From positions 1 through 26,986 of IMG/VR virus record IMGVR_UViG_3300042691_007824: a stretch of 26,986 bases of DNA. One strand, given 5' to 3'. The notes beneath the pieces were generated by a model. The model did not search any database and was not told the DNA's origin. It saw only the letters and a list, made by a program, of their open reading frames with translations. This stretch comes from a virus. Shown here piece after piece: positions 13,641-22,514 of the stretch; the stretch's first letter is position 1, and the number at the start of each line of letters is the position of its first letter. The position numbers and the translations under genes are program-made.

Positions 13641-16302
13641 AATACAAATACAAAATGGATACTTGAATGTAAAGGAGAACTCAAATTTTCCAATTACATT
13701 CAAGGTTTCTGACATTCGTGATTTGAGTAGCCGAAAAGGTACGTTCTCAAAAACGATTACTTTAGTAGGGGATGACAATAACAACCAACTTTTAGGGAAT
13801 TTATATGATGTAAACATTCAAACGGGAACTTTTGACATTAATAAGTTGACACGTTGCACCGTTCTTCAGGATGGGATACCAATAGTTGAGGATGCTTACT
13901 TACAATTGATAGCGGTAAATAAACTACAATCAACTAGTTTATATGAACAGCATGTTGAATACAATGTAATAGTAAAGGATTCGCAAAGTGATTTCTTTAC
14001 AAAGTTAGGAAGTGCTGAATTAACTGATTTGGATTTCAGTGACTTTGATCATTTGTTTACAGCTGATGAAGTTATCAATACCTTTTCAAACACGGACAAA
14101 TACAAATACATTTTACCGTATGCACCGTTAAACACATACCCACTAAAAGAGTTTAAACCTGCTATATTTGCAAAAGAATACTTCGACAGAATTTTCGCAC
14201 GTGCAGGATTTAGTTATTCATGGGCTACAATAGCAAACGAACGCTTTGAAAGGTTGTTAATTCCTTTTAATGGAGATATCAACAATACAGATTTCAGCCC
14301 TTACAATGTATCGTTTAACAAAGCATTTAATATAAGTGGAACTTATCAGAACTTAGGAATTTACGTAAGTCAAAACTTAACAAGTGTTACAGAAACGCAA
14401 GATGCTTTTAACTTATTCAATCCAACAACAGGTGTTTATAATTCTCCGTTCAATTTAGGATCAGGGGAAAGCATAACTTTATCAATGCCAATTTCATATA
14501 GTGTAAGCTTCAATAACACTTCAGGAGTAGCTTTAACTTTAAGTGGAAATCCAAATGGATTTGTTACGCATACTGTTTTTGTTCAAATATTTAAAAATGG
14601 TGTTTTAATTAACAACGTACAAGTTAATCAAAGTTCATATTTTCCAACTACTTCGATACCTACCGGAGTAACTCAATTTTATAGTACTTCAATTTTAGCA
14701 ACTATACAATTATCAAATATATTAACTACTGATAACATTACATTTAAAATTGTAACAAACAACTTTAAAAATGGATTGTTTTTAAATGGTAGTACAATAT
14801 ACAACATGGGCTTCAAATGGGACTTCACAAACGTTGAAGCTACATTAACACCAAGTTCAAATATAAGCGGATACAATTCAACTATTAATTGCAATTTATA
14901 CGTTCCTAAAAAGATTCGACAATCGGATTTTATTAAGGCGGTTTTTAACATGTACAATTTGTACGTTGACATCGATCCAAACAATCCGAACAATCTAATC
15001 TTAATCACAAGAGACAATTATTACGATAGTGGTGATACAAAAGATTGGACTGAAAAACTTGCAAAAGACCGTGAGCAGACATTAACTTTTCTTCCTGAAT
15101 TAACTAAAAAGAAACTTACACTTTCATACAAGCAAGATTCAGATAGTTCGAACAAAACATACTTTGAGCAAGTTAGTGAAGTTTATGGGCAGGTTTCTTT
15201 CACGTTTGACAATGAGTATATCAAAGAAGAAGAACGGAAAGAAATTCTATTCAGTCCGACACCGATTTTAAAAACTACTTTTGGTGCTTATGTTCCTGCT
15301 ATAAGTGGTGCAAGTCCGAACACAAACATTCGTATTTTATATGATGGAGGATTAACTACATCAACAGGGAATTTTATAATTGAAAATTATGTTGGTAGCA
15401 CGGTTACTGATAACCATTACCCAATGATTACTCACTTTGATAATCCTTTGACACCTTCATTTGATATTAATTTCGGTACGTGTGACTATTACTTTTACAA
15501 TCCGAACAACTTAACAGCTAACAACCTTTATAATATTTATTGGAGACGAACAATAAACCAAATCAATAAGGGTAAAATGTTGACTGCTTACTTTTACTTG
15601 AGAGCAAACGACATCGCAACGCTGAAGCTAAATGATAAGATTAGAATTGATAATTCATGGTGGTCAATTAATTCAATCAATGATTACAACGCCAACGAAA
15701 ACACGTTAACAAAAGTCGAACTATTAACAATTGATGACGAGGTCGATTTGCCACCTTACCAAACAAAACCAAAACAGCCTTGGCAAGGTACGAATGAAAC
15801 GTTTAGCGACATTATAGGCAAGTACTTTACGAATAACAACGTAACCGATGGCGGTGGTGTAGTGATTGGAGACATAGGGCAAGACGCAACAGATGGAAAC
15901 AACTTCTTTAAAAGCGTTACAACTGATTCAATCAACGGGATTCCACAACTTAATCAACACGTTTGGAAAGCGAAACTAACTCAAAGCGGAACTAATGCAA
16001 TAGTAATTGATAGTGTAATGATTGACACGGTAGGCTTTAACATTACAAGCGATTATTCAAGTGCAGGAATGTATTTGTTAAGTGGGTTTGATATGAGCGA
16101 CTTCGGATATCCTGATACGTTTGACGAAATAAACTACGAAATAAACAACTCAAATGCTTTGCCTGATAAAGACATGGTAACTTACTATTGTGAGGGTACG
16201 ACTATATTCATTGATTCGTTACAAAATGGCTCACATAAAAACGATGTTATTCCAAATAGTACAGCACGAAGTTTTATTATTACAGTAACGTTGTACATAT
16301 AA
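13633..16302 (+). CDS. Large tail protein, probable baseplate hub or tail-tip protein
   Basis: The product has 889 residues. The N-terminal part reads MVKIQIQNGYLNVKENSNF and DIRDLSSRKGTFSKTI, which recalls tail proteins in Bacteroidota phages that have a pilin-like or hub N-terminus. Middle segments are Asn/Thr/Ser/Tyr-rich (430-600 includes IDPNNPNNLILITRDNYY). The C-terminus is more like a fibre (GIPQLNQHVWKAKL). It shares eight bases with the upstream gene. A function at the tail tip and cell contact is inferred. No lysozyme or peptidase motif is obvious. Confidence 0.6.
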   Translation: MVKIQIQNGYLNVKENSNFPITFKVSDIRDLSSRKGTFSKTITLVGDDNNNQLLGNLYDVNIQTGTFDINKLTRCTVLQDGIPIVEDAYLQLIAVNKLQSTSLYEQHVEYNVIVKDSQSDFFTKLGSAELTDLDFSDFDHLFTADEVINTFSNTDKYKYILPYAPLNTYPLKEFKPAIFAKEYFDRIFARAGFSYSWATIANERFERLLIPFNGDINNTDFSPYNVSFNKAFNISGTYQNLGIYVSQNLTSVTETQDAFNLFNPTTGVYNSPFNLGSGESITLSMPISYSVSFNNTSGVALTLSGNPNGFVTHTVFVQIFKNGVLINNVQVNQSSYFPTTSIPTGVTQFYSTSILATIQLSNILTTDNITFKIVTNNFKNGLFLNGSTIYNMGFKWDFTNVEATLTPSSNISGYNSTINCNLYVPKKIRQSDFIKAVFNMYNLYVDIDPNNPNNLILITRDNYYDSGDTKDWTEKLAKDREQTLTFLPELTKKKLTLSYKQDSDSSNKTYFEQVSEVYGQVSFTFDNEYIKEEERKEILFSPTPILKTTFGAYVPAISGASPNTNIRILYDGGLTTSTGNFIIENYVGSTVTDNHYPMITHFDNPLTPSFDINFGTCDYYFYNPNNLTANNLYNIYWRRTINQINKGKMLTAYFYLRANDIATLKLNDKIRIDNSWWSINSINDYNANENTLTKVELLTIDDEVDLPPYQTKPKQPWQGTNETFSDIIGKYFTNNNVTDGGGVVIGDIGQDATDGNNFFKSVTTDSINGIPQLNQHVWKAKLTQSGTNAIVIDSVMIDTVGFNITSDYSSAGMYLLSGFDMSDFGYPDTFDEINYEINNSNALPDKDMVTYYCEGTTIFIDSLQNGSHKNDVIPNSTARSFIITVTLYI

Positions 16303-16323
16303 AACACGAAACACATTATAAGT

Positions 16324-18375
16324 ATGGCACAACAAGCAATAGAAATACCAATTAAGTTAGGCGGTTTACAACAGCTTAAAAAAGAGATACGAGAAATTAA
16401 GGGGGAATTAGCAAACGCTACCGACCCCGAACAAATGCAACAACTCGCACAAAGAGCGGGGGAATTAAACGATAGGTTAAAAGATGCCAACGAACAAGTG
16501 GCAGTATTTTCAAGCGGTTCAAAGTTTGAAAGCACAAGCAATGCTTTAGGTTTGATGGGTAGCCAAATACGAGATTTGGATTTCGAGGGTGCTTCTAATT
16601 CGGCTAAACTATTTGCGGGGTCTTTAAAGTCAATTAGTCCGGCAGAAATAGGTACACAATTAAAAGGCTTAATTTCAATCGTTGGAACGATGGCAAAAGC
16701 GTTTGTTTCTTTTGGTGCTACATTACTTACAAATCCTATCTTTTTAATAGGTGCTATTATTGCGGGAGTAGTTGCGATAGTTGTGGCCTTAATGTCTAAA
16801 CTTGGAATACTTAAACCGGTACTAAAAGCTATTGGAAGTTTCTTTGGTGCAATTGGAGACGCTATCGATGTAGTAATTCAATCAATAAAAGATTTCTTGG
16901 ATTGGATAGGACTTACAAACTTTGCTGAAGAAGAAGCAGCCGAAGCATCAGTAAAAGCACAAGAGAAAAGAGCGGATGCGTACAAAGAAGCTGCTGATAA
17001 AAGAGTAGCTGCTATTGATCAAGAAATTCGAATGGCTCAATTAGAAGGTAAAAACACTTACTATTTAGAACTTGAAAAGCAACGTTTAATTAAAGCGACT
17101 GCTTACGAATATGCAAAGAGTTTAAGTGCAAGAATTAAGTTGATGGTTAAGTCAGGCGATTACGATCAAAAAGAAGTTGAAGATTTACAAGCTAAATTAA
17201 AAGAGCAACGTGCTTTGATTACTACTTCAGGGAATGAGATTTCTTACATTAAGAAAAAACACCAAGTAGAAGACAAACAAAAGGAAGACGAAGCACACAA
17301 AAAAAGTGTTGAAGCTGGAAAAGAAGCAAACAAGAAACGAATCGAAGCACAAAAGGAATACGCAAAGAATCGTATCGAAGTTGCTCGAATGATTGAAGAT
17401 GCTAACATCGCTATCATGCAAGAGGGCGAAGCAAAAGAAATCGCTACAATAAATTTAAAATACAAACGTGCAATAGAGGAAACTAAAAACAACGAGAAAT
17501 ACTTAGCAAGTGAAAAGGCTGTTATTATCAAACAACTTGAAACACAACAGGCTCAAGAAAAGGATAAAATTGAAGCCGACAAAAAGGCGAAAGAAGACGC
17601 ACGTATTCAAGAAGCAATTGTAAAAGAACAAGAAACTTACAACGAGTTTTTAGCACGTTACGAAGCACAACAAACAGCGATTGAAGATGCACAACTTACA
17701 GCCGAAGAACGTGAAGTAAACGCAGTACGTGACAAATATTTTACGCTATTAACTGAAGCTCAAAAATACGGAGAAGATACAAAAGCAATTGAAGAACAAA
17801 TTGCAAAAGAAACCGCTGACATTCAAAAGAAGTATGCTTTACAAAGTATCGAACAAGCTAAAAATAAACGTGATGCACTTTTAAATTTTGCTACTGATGT
17901 AAATGAAGGAGTTAAGCAACTTGGAAACATATTCATAAACGACCAAAAGAAGTTAGAGAAATTCCAAAAGGCAAGTGCTTTAGTTCAAATAGCAATCGAC
18001 ACAGCGAAAGCGATTAGTTCACTTGTTGCAACGTCTCAAGCAAATCCATTAAACGCTGTAACTGGTGGAGCTGCTGGTATAGCACAATATGCTTCGGGTA
18101 TTGTTCAAATCTTAACCAATGTCGCAAAAGCGAAAGCGTTATTAAGCAATCCAAGTGCAAGTGCTTCGGGTGGCGGTGGTGCTTCAGCAAGTCCAACAAG
18201 TTCTTCAAGTGTAACGCCTACCGTACAAATGTTCGGGCAAGGTAACAATGCTAACAACCTTACAAGCCAACAAACGGGTGGCCAACAAATACAAATACAA
18301 GCAGTTGTTTCTGAAACTGAGATAACAGCAACACAAAATAAAATGAAAATAATCGATTTAGGTTCTTCGTTATGA
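16324..18375 (+). CDS. Tape measure protein
   Basis: The product has 683 residues. It opens with a helical segment (LGGLQQLKKEIREIKGELA), then a Gly/Ala hydrophobic region with a membrane-like span at about 135-157 and GILKPVLKAIGSFFGAIGDAI. A long Lys/Glu/Ala-rich coiled coil runs from about 200 to 540, with many RIEAQKEYAKNRIEVA-type heptads. A Gly/Ser/Ala-rich stretch near 605-625 precedes the C-terminus. This layout is typical. At roughly 1.5 angstrom per residue it predicts a tail near 100 nm. The leader CATTATAAGTATG resembles those at 10368 and 23112. Confidence 0.85.
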   Translation: MAQQAIEIPIKLGGLQQLKKEIREIKGELANATDPEQMQQLAQRAGELNDRLKDANEQVAVFSSGSKFESTSNALGLMGSQIRDLDFEGASNSAKLFAGSLKSISPAEIGTQLKGLISIVGTMAKAFVSFGATLLTNPIFLIGAIIAGVVAIVVALMSKLGILKPVLKAIGSFFGAIGDAIDVVIQSIKDFLDWIGLTNFAEEEAAEASVKAQEKRADAYKEAADKRVAAIDQEIRMAQLEGKNTYYLELEKQRLIKATAYEYAKSLSARIKLMVKSGDYDQKEVEDLQAKLKEQRALITTSGNEISYIKKKHQVEDKQKEDEAHKKSVEAGKEANKKRIEAQKEYAKNRIEVARMIEDANIAIMQEGEAKEIATINLKYKRAIEETKNNEKYLASEKAVIIKQLETQQAQEKDKIEADKKAKEDARIQEAIVKEQETYNEFLARYEAQQTAIEDAQLTAEEREVNAVRDKYFTLLTEAQKYGEDTKAIEEQIAKETADIQKKYALQSIEQAKNKRDALLNFATDVNEGVKQLGNIFINDQKKLEKFQKASALVQIAIDTAKAISSLVATSQANPLNAVTGGAAGIAQYASGIVQILTNVAKAKALLSNPSASASGGGGASASPTSSSSVTPTVQMFGQGNNANNLTSQQTGGQQIQIQAVVSETEITATQNKMKIIDLGSSL

Positions 18376-18815
18376 CAAGTTACACAACACTATTAAATAA
18401 GATTGACACGTTTTGTCAACAACACCTGCAAATCAAAAAGAATGCAGGGGAGTTCAAAGAACAAATGCCGAACTTTAGCACAATGGATGAAAAGTATCCT
18501 TTGGTTTTTTACGTTCCAATTAGCCAAACAATGGGCGATTTTACGAATGTATTTAACTTGGATATTTACTGCGTTGACATCATTCAAAAAGACCGTGCAA
18601 ATATCAATACTATTTTAAGCGACACGAACTTAATTTTAAATGACTTATATTTGTACTTTAGTCAAGGTTCGGATTTAAGTATCGATGCACTTACACCAAG
18701 TTTAACACCGCTAAATAATTTTGATTTAGATTACGTTGCTGGGTGGGTAATGAATATTACTTTTGAAGTTGACCAATATTGTGTGAATGATATACCATTT
18801 GAAATAGGAGATTAA
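18372..18815 (+). CDS. Tail terminator-like protein
   Basis: The product has 147 residues. It begins MTSYTTLLNKIDTFCQQHLQ and has the mixed alpha/beta order of tail terminator proteins: a helix, then strands around YPLVFYVPISQTMGDFTNVFNLDIYCVDI, an Asp-rich helix (NTILSDTNLILNDLYLYF), and a final strand in NITFEVDQY. It follows the tape measure by overlapping stop and start, and precedes an HK97-gp10-like gene. Terminators cap the tail tube. The call rests on fold pattern and context. Confidence 0.5.
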   Translation: MTSYTTLLNKIDTFCQQHLQIKKNAGEFKEQMPNFSTMDEKYPLVFYVPISQTMGDFTNVFNLDIYCVDIIQKDRANINTILSDTNLILNDLYLYFSQGSDLSIDALTPSLTPLNNFDLDYVAGWVMNITFEVDQYCVNDIPFEIGD

Positions 18816-18817
18816 AC

Positions 18818-19243
18818 ATGGCAACATTCAAAGTTAAATACGCTACACGTAACAAGTTAGCGAGGTCATTACAGCAAGAGATTAGAGCTTTAGGTTTAGT
18901 TGATACAGGTGCGTTATACGAATCGGTTAGGATTTCAGCAATGACAGGAACTGAATTGAACGTAATTAACATGACTATCAATGCTTTGTTTTACTATTTG
19001 TTTTTAGATGAGGGAACGAGTAGAGGGATTCCACCTTATTCGATAACTGATAAATGGTTAAGACGTAGCGATGTACAACAGATACTTGCTGAAGTAACTC
19101 AAGAATATATAGCTTGGCAGTTTGAAAAATATCCTCTTTTGGAAATGGCTAAGCTATTAAACAATCCGAAAGTTAGTATTCAATTCAATTGGATTGATAG
19201 TCCATATCCTGACTTACCAACAGCACCAATGACACCGTTTTAA
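18818..19243 (+). CDS. HK97 gp10-like head-tail completion protein
   Basis: The product has 141 residues. The DTGALYESVRI motif at about 28-40 and YYLFLDEGTSRGIPPY at about 62-77 match the DTGxLxxSI and Y-x-x-EyGT signature of HK97 gp10/minor tail proteins that join head and tail. An AGGAG-like leader (ATAGGAG) precedes the ATG. The stop codon overlaps, tail to tail, with the stop of the minus-strand gene that follows. Confidence 0.7.
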   Translation: MATFKVKYATRNKLARSLQQEIRALGLVDTGALYESVRISAMTGTELNVINMTINALFYYLFLDEGTSRGIPPYSITDKWLRRSDVQQILAEVTQEYIAWQFEKYPLLEMAKLLNNPKVSIQFNWIDSPYPDLPTAPMTPF

Positions 19244-19959
19244 ATTCCGTAGGTTTTTTTCATTGATAACATATTAAACACTAAGATAACAGGCAGGTCG
19301 GTCATTTGGTCGACCTTTGTTATATCACCCCCGCATAAATCGTATATTAAACGCTCCCAACTAAAAGCAGATAGTTTCTTTTCTTCTTCTTCGGCTTTAA
19401 TATCTTCGGGGTCAAGTTCCAATTCTTCGACTTCGCTACTTTCAATGATTGGATTAAATAGATTTTCGTATGTTTTATGAAAGTTTTCTTTGAATTTTAC
19501 AAACTCTACAACAGCACCAAAACAATCATTGATACAAACATGACTAAATAACTGTTTGCGTTCGTCTAGATCAAAGATTAAAGGCTCAAAAACACGGTTA
19601 CTCCATTCATCATGATTAGATTTTCGGTATAAAATGGTTAAAATCTTGTCAAAGTTTTCCGCTTCATTCTCAAATAGGTAATTTAAGTCGATAAATTCCC
19701 CAAGTGTGTACCATGATTTGAAGTGTAATCCATTAATTACTTGCTTAAATTTAAGTGAAGGCGGTTGTTTATACCATGAATACTGCTTACTAAAGTCTTT
19801 GAACTCGTTAATGTCCATATCATTTAGTTCTTCGGTATCAATATCCGCAACGATTGAGAGCCTTTCAATCTCAGCATCAAAGTTGGAATCAAAGGGGACT
19901 TTATCCAATCCCCTAAGTTCCATATAAGTTAATACCGTGATATTATTCCACGCTATCAT
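19240..19959 (-). CDS. Tail assembly chaperone-like protein, second member
   Basis: The product has 239 residues from ATG 19959. An in-frame TTG at 19974 is possible, but the ATG lies inside the upstream gene and suits coupling. The N-terminal region ELNDMDINEFKDFSK echoes EIDDMDFNQFKEVIK in its upstream neighbour, and both share VINGLHFKSW/LEIDGYTYKAF-type and DKILTILYRK/ADMLAVVYKR-type segments; they look like paralogues. A Glu-rich linker (about 190-205) precedes a C-terminal helix pair. Such pairs in siphoviruses chaperone the tape measure. The orientation against all neighbours is unusual. Confidence 0.6.
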   Translation of the reverse strand: MIAWNNITVLTYMELRGLDKVPFDSNFDAEIERLSIVADIDTEELNDMDINEFKDFSKQYSWYKQPPSLKFKQVINGLHFKSWYTLGEFIDLNYLFENEAENFDKILTILYRKSNHDEWSNRVFEPLIFDLDERKQLFSHVCINDCFGAVVEFVKFKENFHKTYENLFNPIIESSEVEELELDPEDIKAEEEEKKLSAFSWERLIYDLCGGDITKVDQMTDLPVILVFNMLSMKKTYGI

Positions 19960-20485
19960 CCTCAAGATTTTCAACTGTTTCAGTCAATTTCTTTGCAACG
20001 TGCCAAACAATAGGCAGGGCAATGTTTGCTTTCAACTCACTAAATAATTTTGCTTTATGTTTGATGTGTGCATTTTCGTAATGTTCTGCGTTTGTCAAAT
20101 CAGTACGTTTATAAACCACAGCCAACATATCAGCAATGTAATGGTAAGGCTTTTCTGCAACTGATTTTTCAATCTTCTTTAAATCCTTAATTGAAATTTT
20201 AAATTCAGTTTCAAATGCCTTGTAAGTGTACCCATCAATTTCCAAAGATTGAACAATTTCGGTATCCTTGTTTTCAGCAGAATTAAATTCTTTGATCACT
20301 TCTTTAAATTGATTAAAATCCATGTCATCAATTTCAGATTCAATTGCTCCTAGACTTTCAAAGATCTGATACCATTTTTCGATTGGTTCGATTTGTTGTG
20401 CTAAAATCTCGTTTACTTTCGAGAATTGTTTAACTGTTAACTCGCTACTCAAGTTTGGCAGTTCCTTAGTTCCTAATTTTATCAT
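19943..20485 (-). CDS. Tail assembly chaperone-like protein, first member
   Basis: The product has 180 residues and opens MIKLGTKELPNLSSELTVKQ, followed by IEPIEKWYQIFESLG, IDDMDFNQFKEVIKEF and KPYHYIADMLAVVYKRTD. It is helical and acidic, consistent with gpG-like chaperones. The gene following on the minus strand overlaps its last 17 bases in another frame and appears homologous. Its promoter-like box lies at 20500-20507. The role in tail assembly is inferred from context and pattern. Confidence 0.6.
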   Translation of the reverse strand: MIKLGTKELPNLSSELTVKQFSKVNEILAQQIEPIEKWYQIFESLGAIESEIDDMDFNQFKEVIKEFNSAENKDTEIVQSLEIDGYTYKAFETEFKISIKDLKKIEKSVAEKPYHYIADMLAVVYKRTDLTNAEHYENAHIKHKAKLFSELKANIALPIVWHVAKKLTETVENLEDDSVE

Positions 20486-20499
20486 GTATAAATTTTTAC

Positions 20500-20507
20500 C
20501 AAATATA
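20500..20507 (-). promoter_or_regulatory. Minus-strand -7 promoter box
   Basis: CAAATATA on the + strand reads TATATTTG on the minus strand, a perfect -7 box 15 bases before the start at 20485. No TTG lies at the expected -33 distance, so it may be weak or regulated. It would transcribe only the two minus-strand genes. The divergent gap of 63 bases also precedes the + gene at 20549, for which I see no convincing promoter. Confidence 0.45.
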
Positions 20508-20548
20508 CAAATTTTTGAACATAAGACTTGAATTTAACATAATAGTGC

Positions 20549-21517
20549 ATGAATGAATTACCATTATTTAAGATTACAATTGATCCTGAATACTCAGAAG
20601 GACAAGACTTAGGAATCGAAATGATTGCTTTCACTTCAAAACCTGCGGTTAAAGTCAAAGGAATGGCATTTAATTCACAAGAAAAACTATTCTTTGCTGA
20701 TAATACAAAAATGAGAATCGTTGCCCCTGCAATGATCCCTATGGATATTTACAGAAATGACGATGGCGATGAATATTTCGTTTCATTTACAGCAGAAGAG
20801 ATTGAAAAGATACACGCAAAATTCATGTCGAACTTATCCAACAAGGATGTATTTAACATTGAACATGATGCTGAAAATAAAGTTCCTGCTTACGTTCTTG
20901 AAGCGTGGATAGTTGAAGACCCAAACACGGATAAAGCAAAAGCGTTCAATATTGATGTGCCAAAAGGAACATTGATGTTAACTGCTCAGGTTACAGATGA
21001 AGATTACTATAACGAGTTAGTTTCAAATGGGCAGGTCGGTTTTTCAATCGAGGGGTTTTTGGGAATGAAATTAAGTGAAATCGAGCAACAATTTAAAACA
21101 GATATAAACATGAAGTTACCAGAGGGAGAGCACCTAATCGAAGGTAAAATCTACGTTGTAAAAGGCGGAGAAGTTATCGAGGTTATGGATGCACCAACCG
21201 AAGAGGTTGTGATGGAGACTGAAGTAGTTGAAGAAGAAGTGACTGAAGAAGTTGAAATGGCAACAGAAGAAGTAGTTGAAGAAGAAGTCGCAACAGAAGA
21301 AGTTGCAATGGCTGTTGATCCGACTGCTGATGCTGAGGCAATTTTGGCTATCGTTACACCTTTGATCGATGAAAAAGTAAATGAATTATTGCAAGTGATT
21401 GCAGAAATTAAAAACATGGTTGAAGCGAAACCAGAAGAGGTTGAAGAAGTTGAGTTAAAAGAAACAAAACTTTCACACCACGAACGCTTTGCAAAATTTG
21501 TAGAATCTAATAAATAA
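20549..21517 (+). CDS. XkdF-like prohead protease fused to scaffold
   Basis: The product has 322 residues. The first ~180 resemble the XkdF/S78-type prohead protease family: a cleavage domain with FNIEHDAE (H106) and GFSIEGF (S166) as likely catalytic residues. After about 210 the sequence becomes Glu/Val-rich with short repeats, then a helical tail (LAIVTPLIDEKVNELLQVIAEIKNMVEAKP), as in scaffolds. One polypeptide would guide capsid assembly and then be self-cleaved. It directly precedes the major capsid gene. The catalytic assignment is by motif position only. Confidence 0.7.
   Translation: MNELPLFKITIDPEYSEGQDLGIEMIAFTSKPAVKVKGMAFNSQEKLFFADNTKMRIVAPAMIPMDIYRNDDGDEYFVSFTAEEIEKIHAKFMSNLSNKDVFNIEHDAENKVPAYVLEAWIVEDPNTDKAKAFNIDVPKGTLMLTAQVTDEDYYNELVSNGQVGFSIEGFLGMKLSEIEQQFKTDINMKLPEGEHLIEGKIYVVKGGEVIEVMDAPTEEVVMETEVVEEEVTEEVEMATEEVVEEEVATEEVAMAVDPTADAEAILAIVTPLIDEKVNELLQVIAEIKNMVEAKPEEVEEVELKETKLSHHERFAKFVESNK
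21190..21312 (+). repeat. Degenerate Glu/Val-coding repeat in the scaffold region
   Basis: Imperfect units such as GAAGTAGTTGAAGAAGAAGT occur twice (near 21221 and 21269), separated by related GAAGAAGTTGAAATGGCAAC and GAAGAAGTTGCAATGGC units. They encode a Glu/Val-rich linker. Repeat length could vary by slippage without breaking the frame if units are multiples of three. Confidence 0.7.
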
Positions 21518-21526
21518 AAAAAAAAG

Positions 21527-22444
21527 ATGAATCGTAAATTAAAATTTGACTTGGATATCGAAACAAATGCTTTGTTGTGTCCAAATCCTAACGAGTTTTA
21601 CTCTCGTGCTTACATTACAGAAGATGTAGTTGATAACTACCGCACTTTGCCAGGTATCAAATCTGCTACTAAATTGGCTAACGTTACTTTTGACACTTTA
21701 TTAAAAGCGTCTACTTGTAGCTTTACAGCACCAACTGATTCTTTGGATGCAGTTGACGTTGATGTTTGTCCTTTATCAGCAATGGCTCAAATCTGCCAAT
21801 TCGATATCGAACAATCATTCTTATCATTACAAATGGCTCAAGGGTCAAATGGAGACTTCACAGTTGCTTCTTTCATGAACTACTACTGGAATGAAATGAG
21901 TTTACAAATTCAAGAAGAAGTTGAATTGATCCGTTGGCAAGGTGACACAGCAAGTGAAGACGATGTGCTTTCTTTGTGTAATGGTTACTTGAAAGGATTA
22001 TTAGCTGATGCTACTGTTATTGATGTTAACAATACAACTGTTACTCCAACAAACGTATTAGCTGAGATGACTAAAGTTGTTGTTGCTTTACCTGCTCGTG
22101 TACAACGTAGAAAATCTGAATTACGTTTCTTTGTATCTTCTAACGTTGCTACTGCATACGAAATCGCAGCCGCTTCAGGAAATACTCAAACTTACATTAC
22201 TACACCATTAGCGTTGACTTTCTTAGGTATTAAATTAGTTGTTGCTGAAGGATTACCTAATGACCACATGGTATTGACACGCAAAGAAAACTTGATCTAT
22301 GCATTTGATGCTGAAGGCGATGCTAAAGCGTTGAAAGCAGTTAACTTATCTGACACAGTTGCTGAGCCGTACTTACGTACTCGTGCTAACTTGAAAGTTG
22401 GATTCAAACACGTTAATGGTGCTGAAATCGTTCTTTATTCATAA
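21527..22444 (+). CDS. Major capsid protein
   Basis: The product has 305 residues, placed right after the scaffold/protease gene with an AAAAAAAAAAG leader. It lacks a long delta domain of the HK97 type, which here is supplied by the separate scaffold. Strands and helices such as YRTLPGIKSATKLANVTFD, SFMNYYWNEMSLQIQEEVELI and LTFLGIKLVVAEGLPNDHMVL fit capsid E-loop/P-domain order, and codon use is uniform and optimal-looking, as expected of the most abundant virion protein. A strong terminator follows. The family call is by context and general pattern. Confidence 0.78.
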   Translation: MNRKLKFDLDIETNALLCPNPNEFYSRAYITEDVVDNYRTLPGIKSATKLANVTFDTLLKASTCSFTAPTDSLDAVDVDVCPLSAMAQICQFDIEQSFLSLQMAQGSNGDFTVASFMNYYWNEMSLQIQEEVELIRWQGDTASEDDVLSLCNGYLKGLLADATVIDVNNTTVTPTNVLAEMTKVVVALPARVQRRKSELRFFVSSNVATAYEIAAASGNTQTYITTPLALTFLGIKLVVAEGLPNDHMVLTRKENLIYAFDAEGDAKALKAVNLSDTVAEPYLRTRANLKVGFKHVNGAEIVLYS

Positions 22445-22460
22445 GAATATATATTAACTT

Positions 22461-22499
22461 AAAAAACGGGAGGGCGGTTAATTCTTCCCTCCTTTTTTT
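22461..22499 (+). terminator. Rho-independent terminator after the capsid gene
   Basis: GGAGGG (22469-22474) pairs with CCCTCC (22487-22492), with a 12-base loop, an A-run before and seven T after. It lies 16 bases past the capsid stop. The stem is GC-rich by the standard of this DNA, so it should be efficient. Confidence 0.88.
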
Positions 22500-22514
22500 A
22501 TAAATTTTAAAAAC

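Noticed and set aside
19943-19974. Programmed -1 frameshift making a fused chaperone
   Set aside because: The frames are offset by +1 (or -2), no classical slippery heptamer is seen, and a normal ATG at 19959 is available.
21190-21312. CRISPR-like array
   Set aside because: Units are degenerate, without regular unique spacers, and encode a Glu/Val linker in the scaffold frame.
21151-21417. Minus-strand Ser/Thr-rich frame
   Set aside because: It is the antisense of the Glu/Val repeat; its repetitive composition is a by-product.
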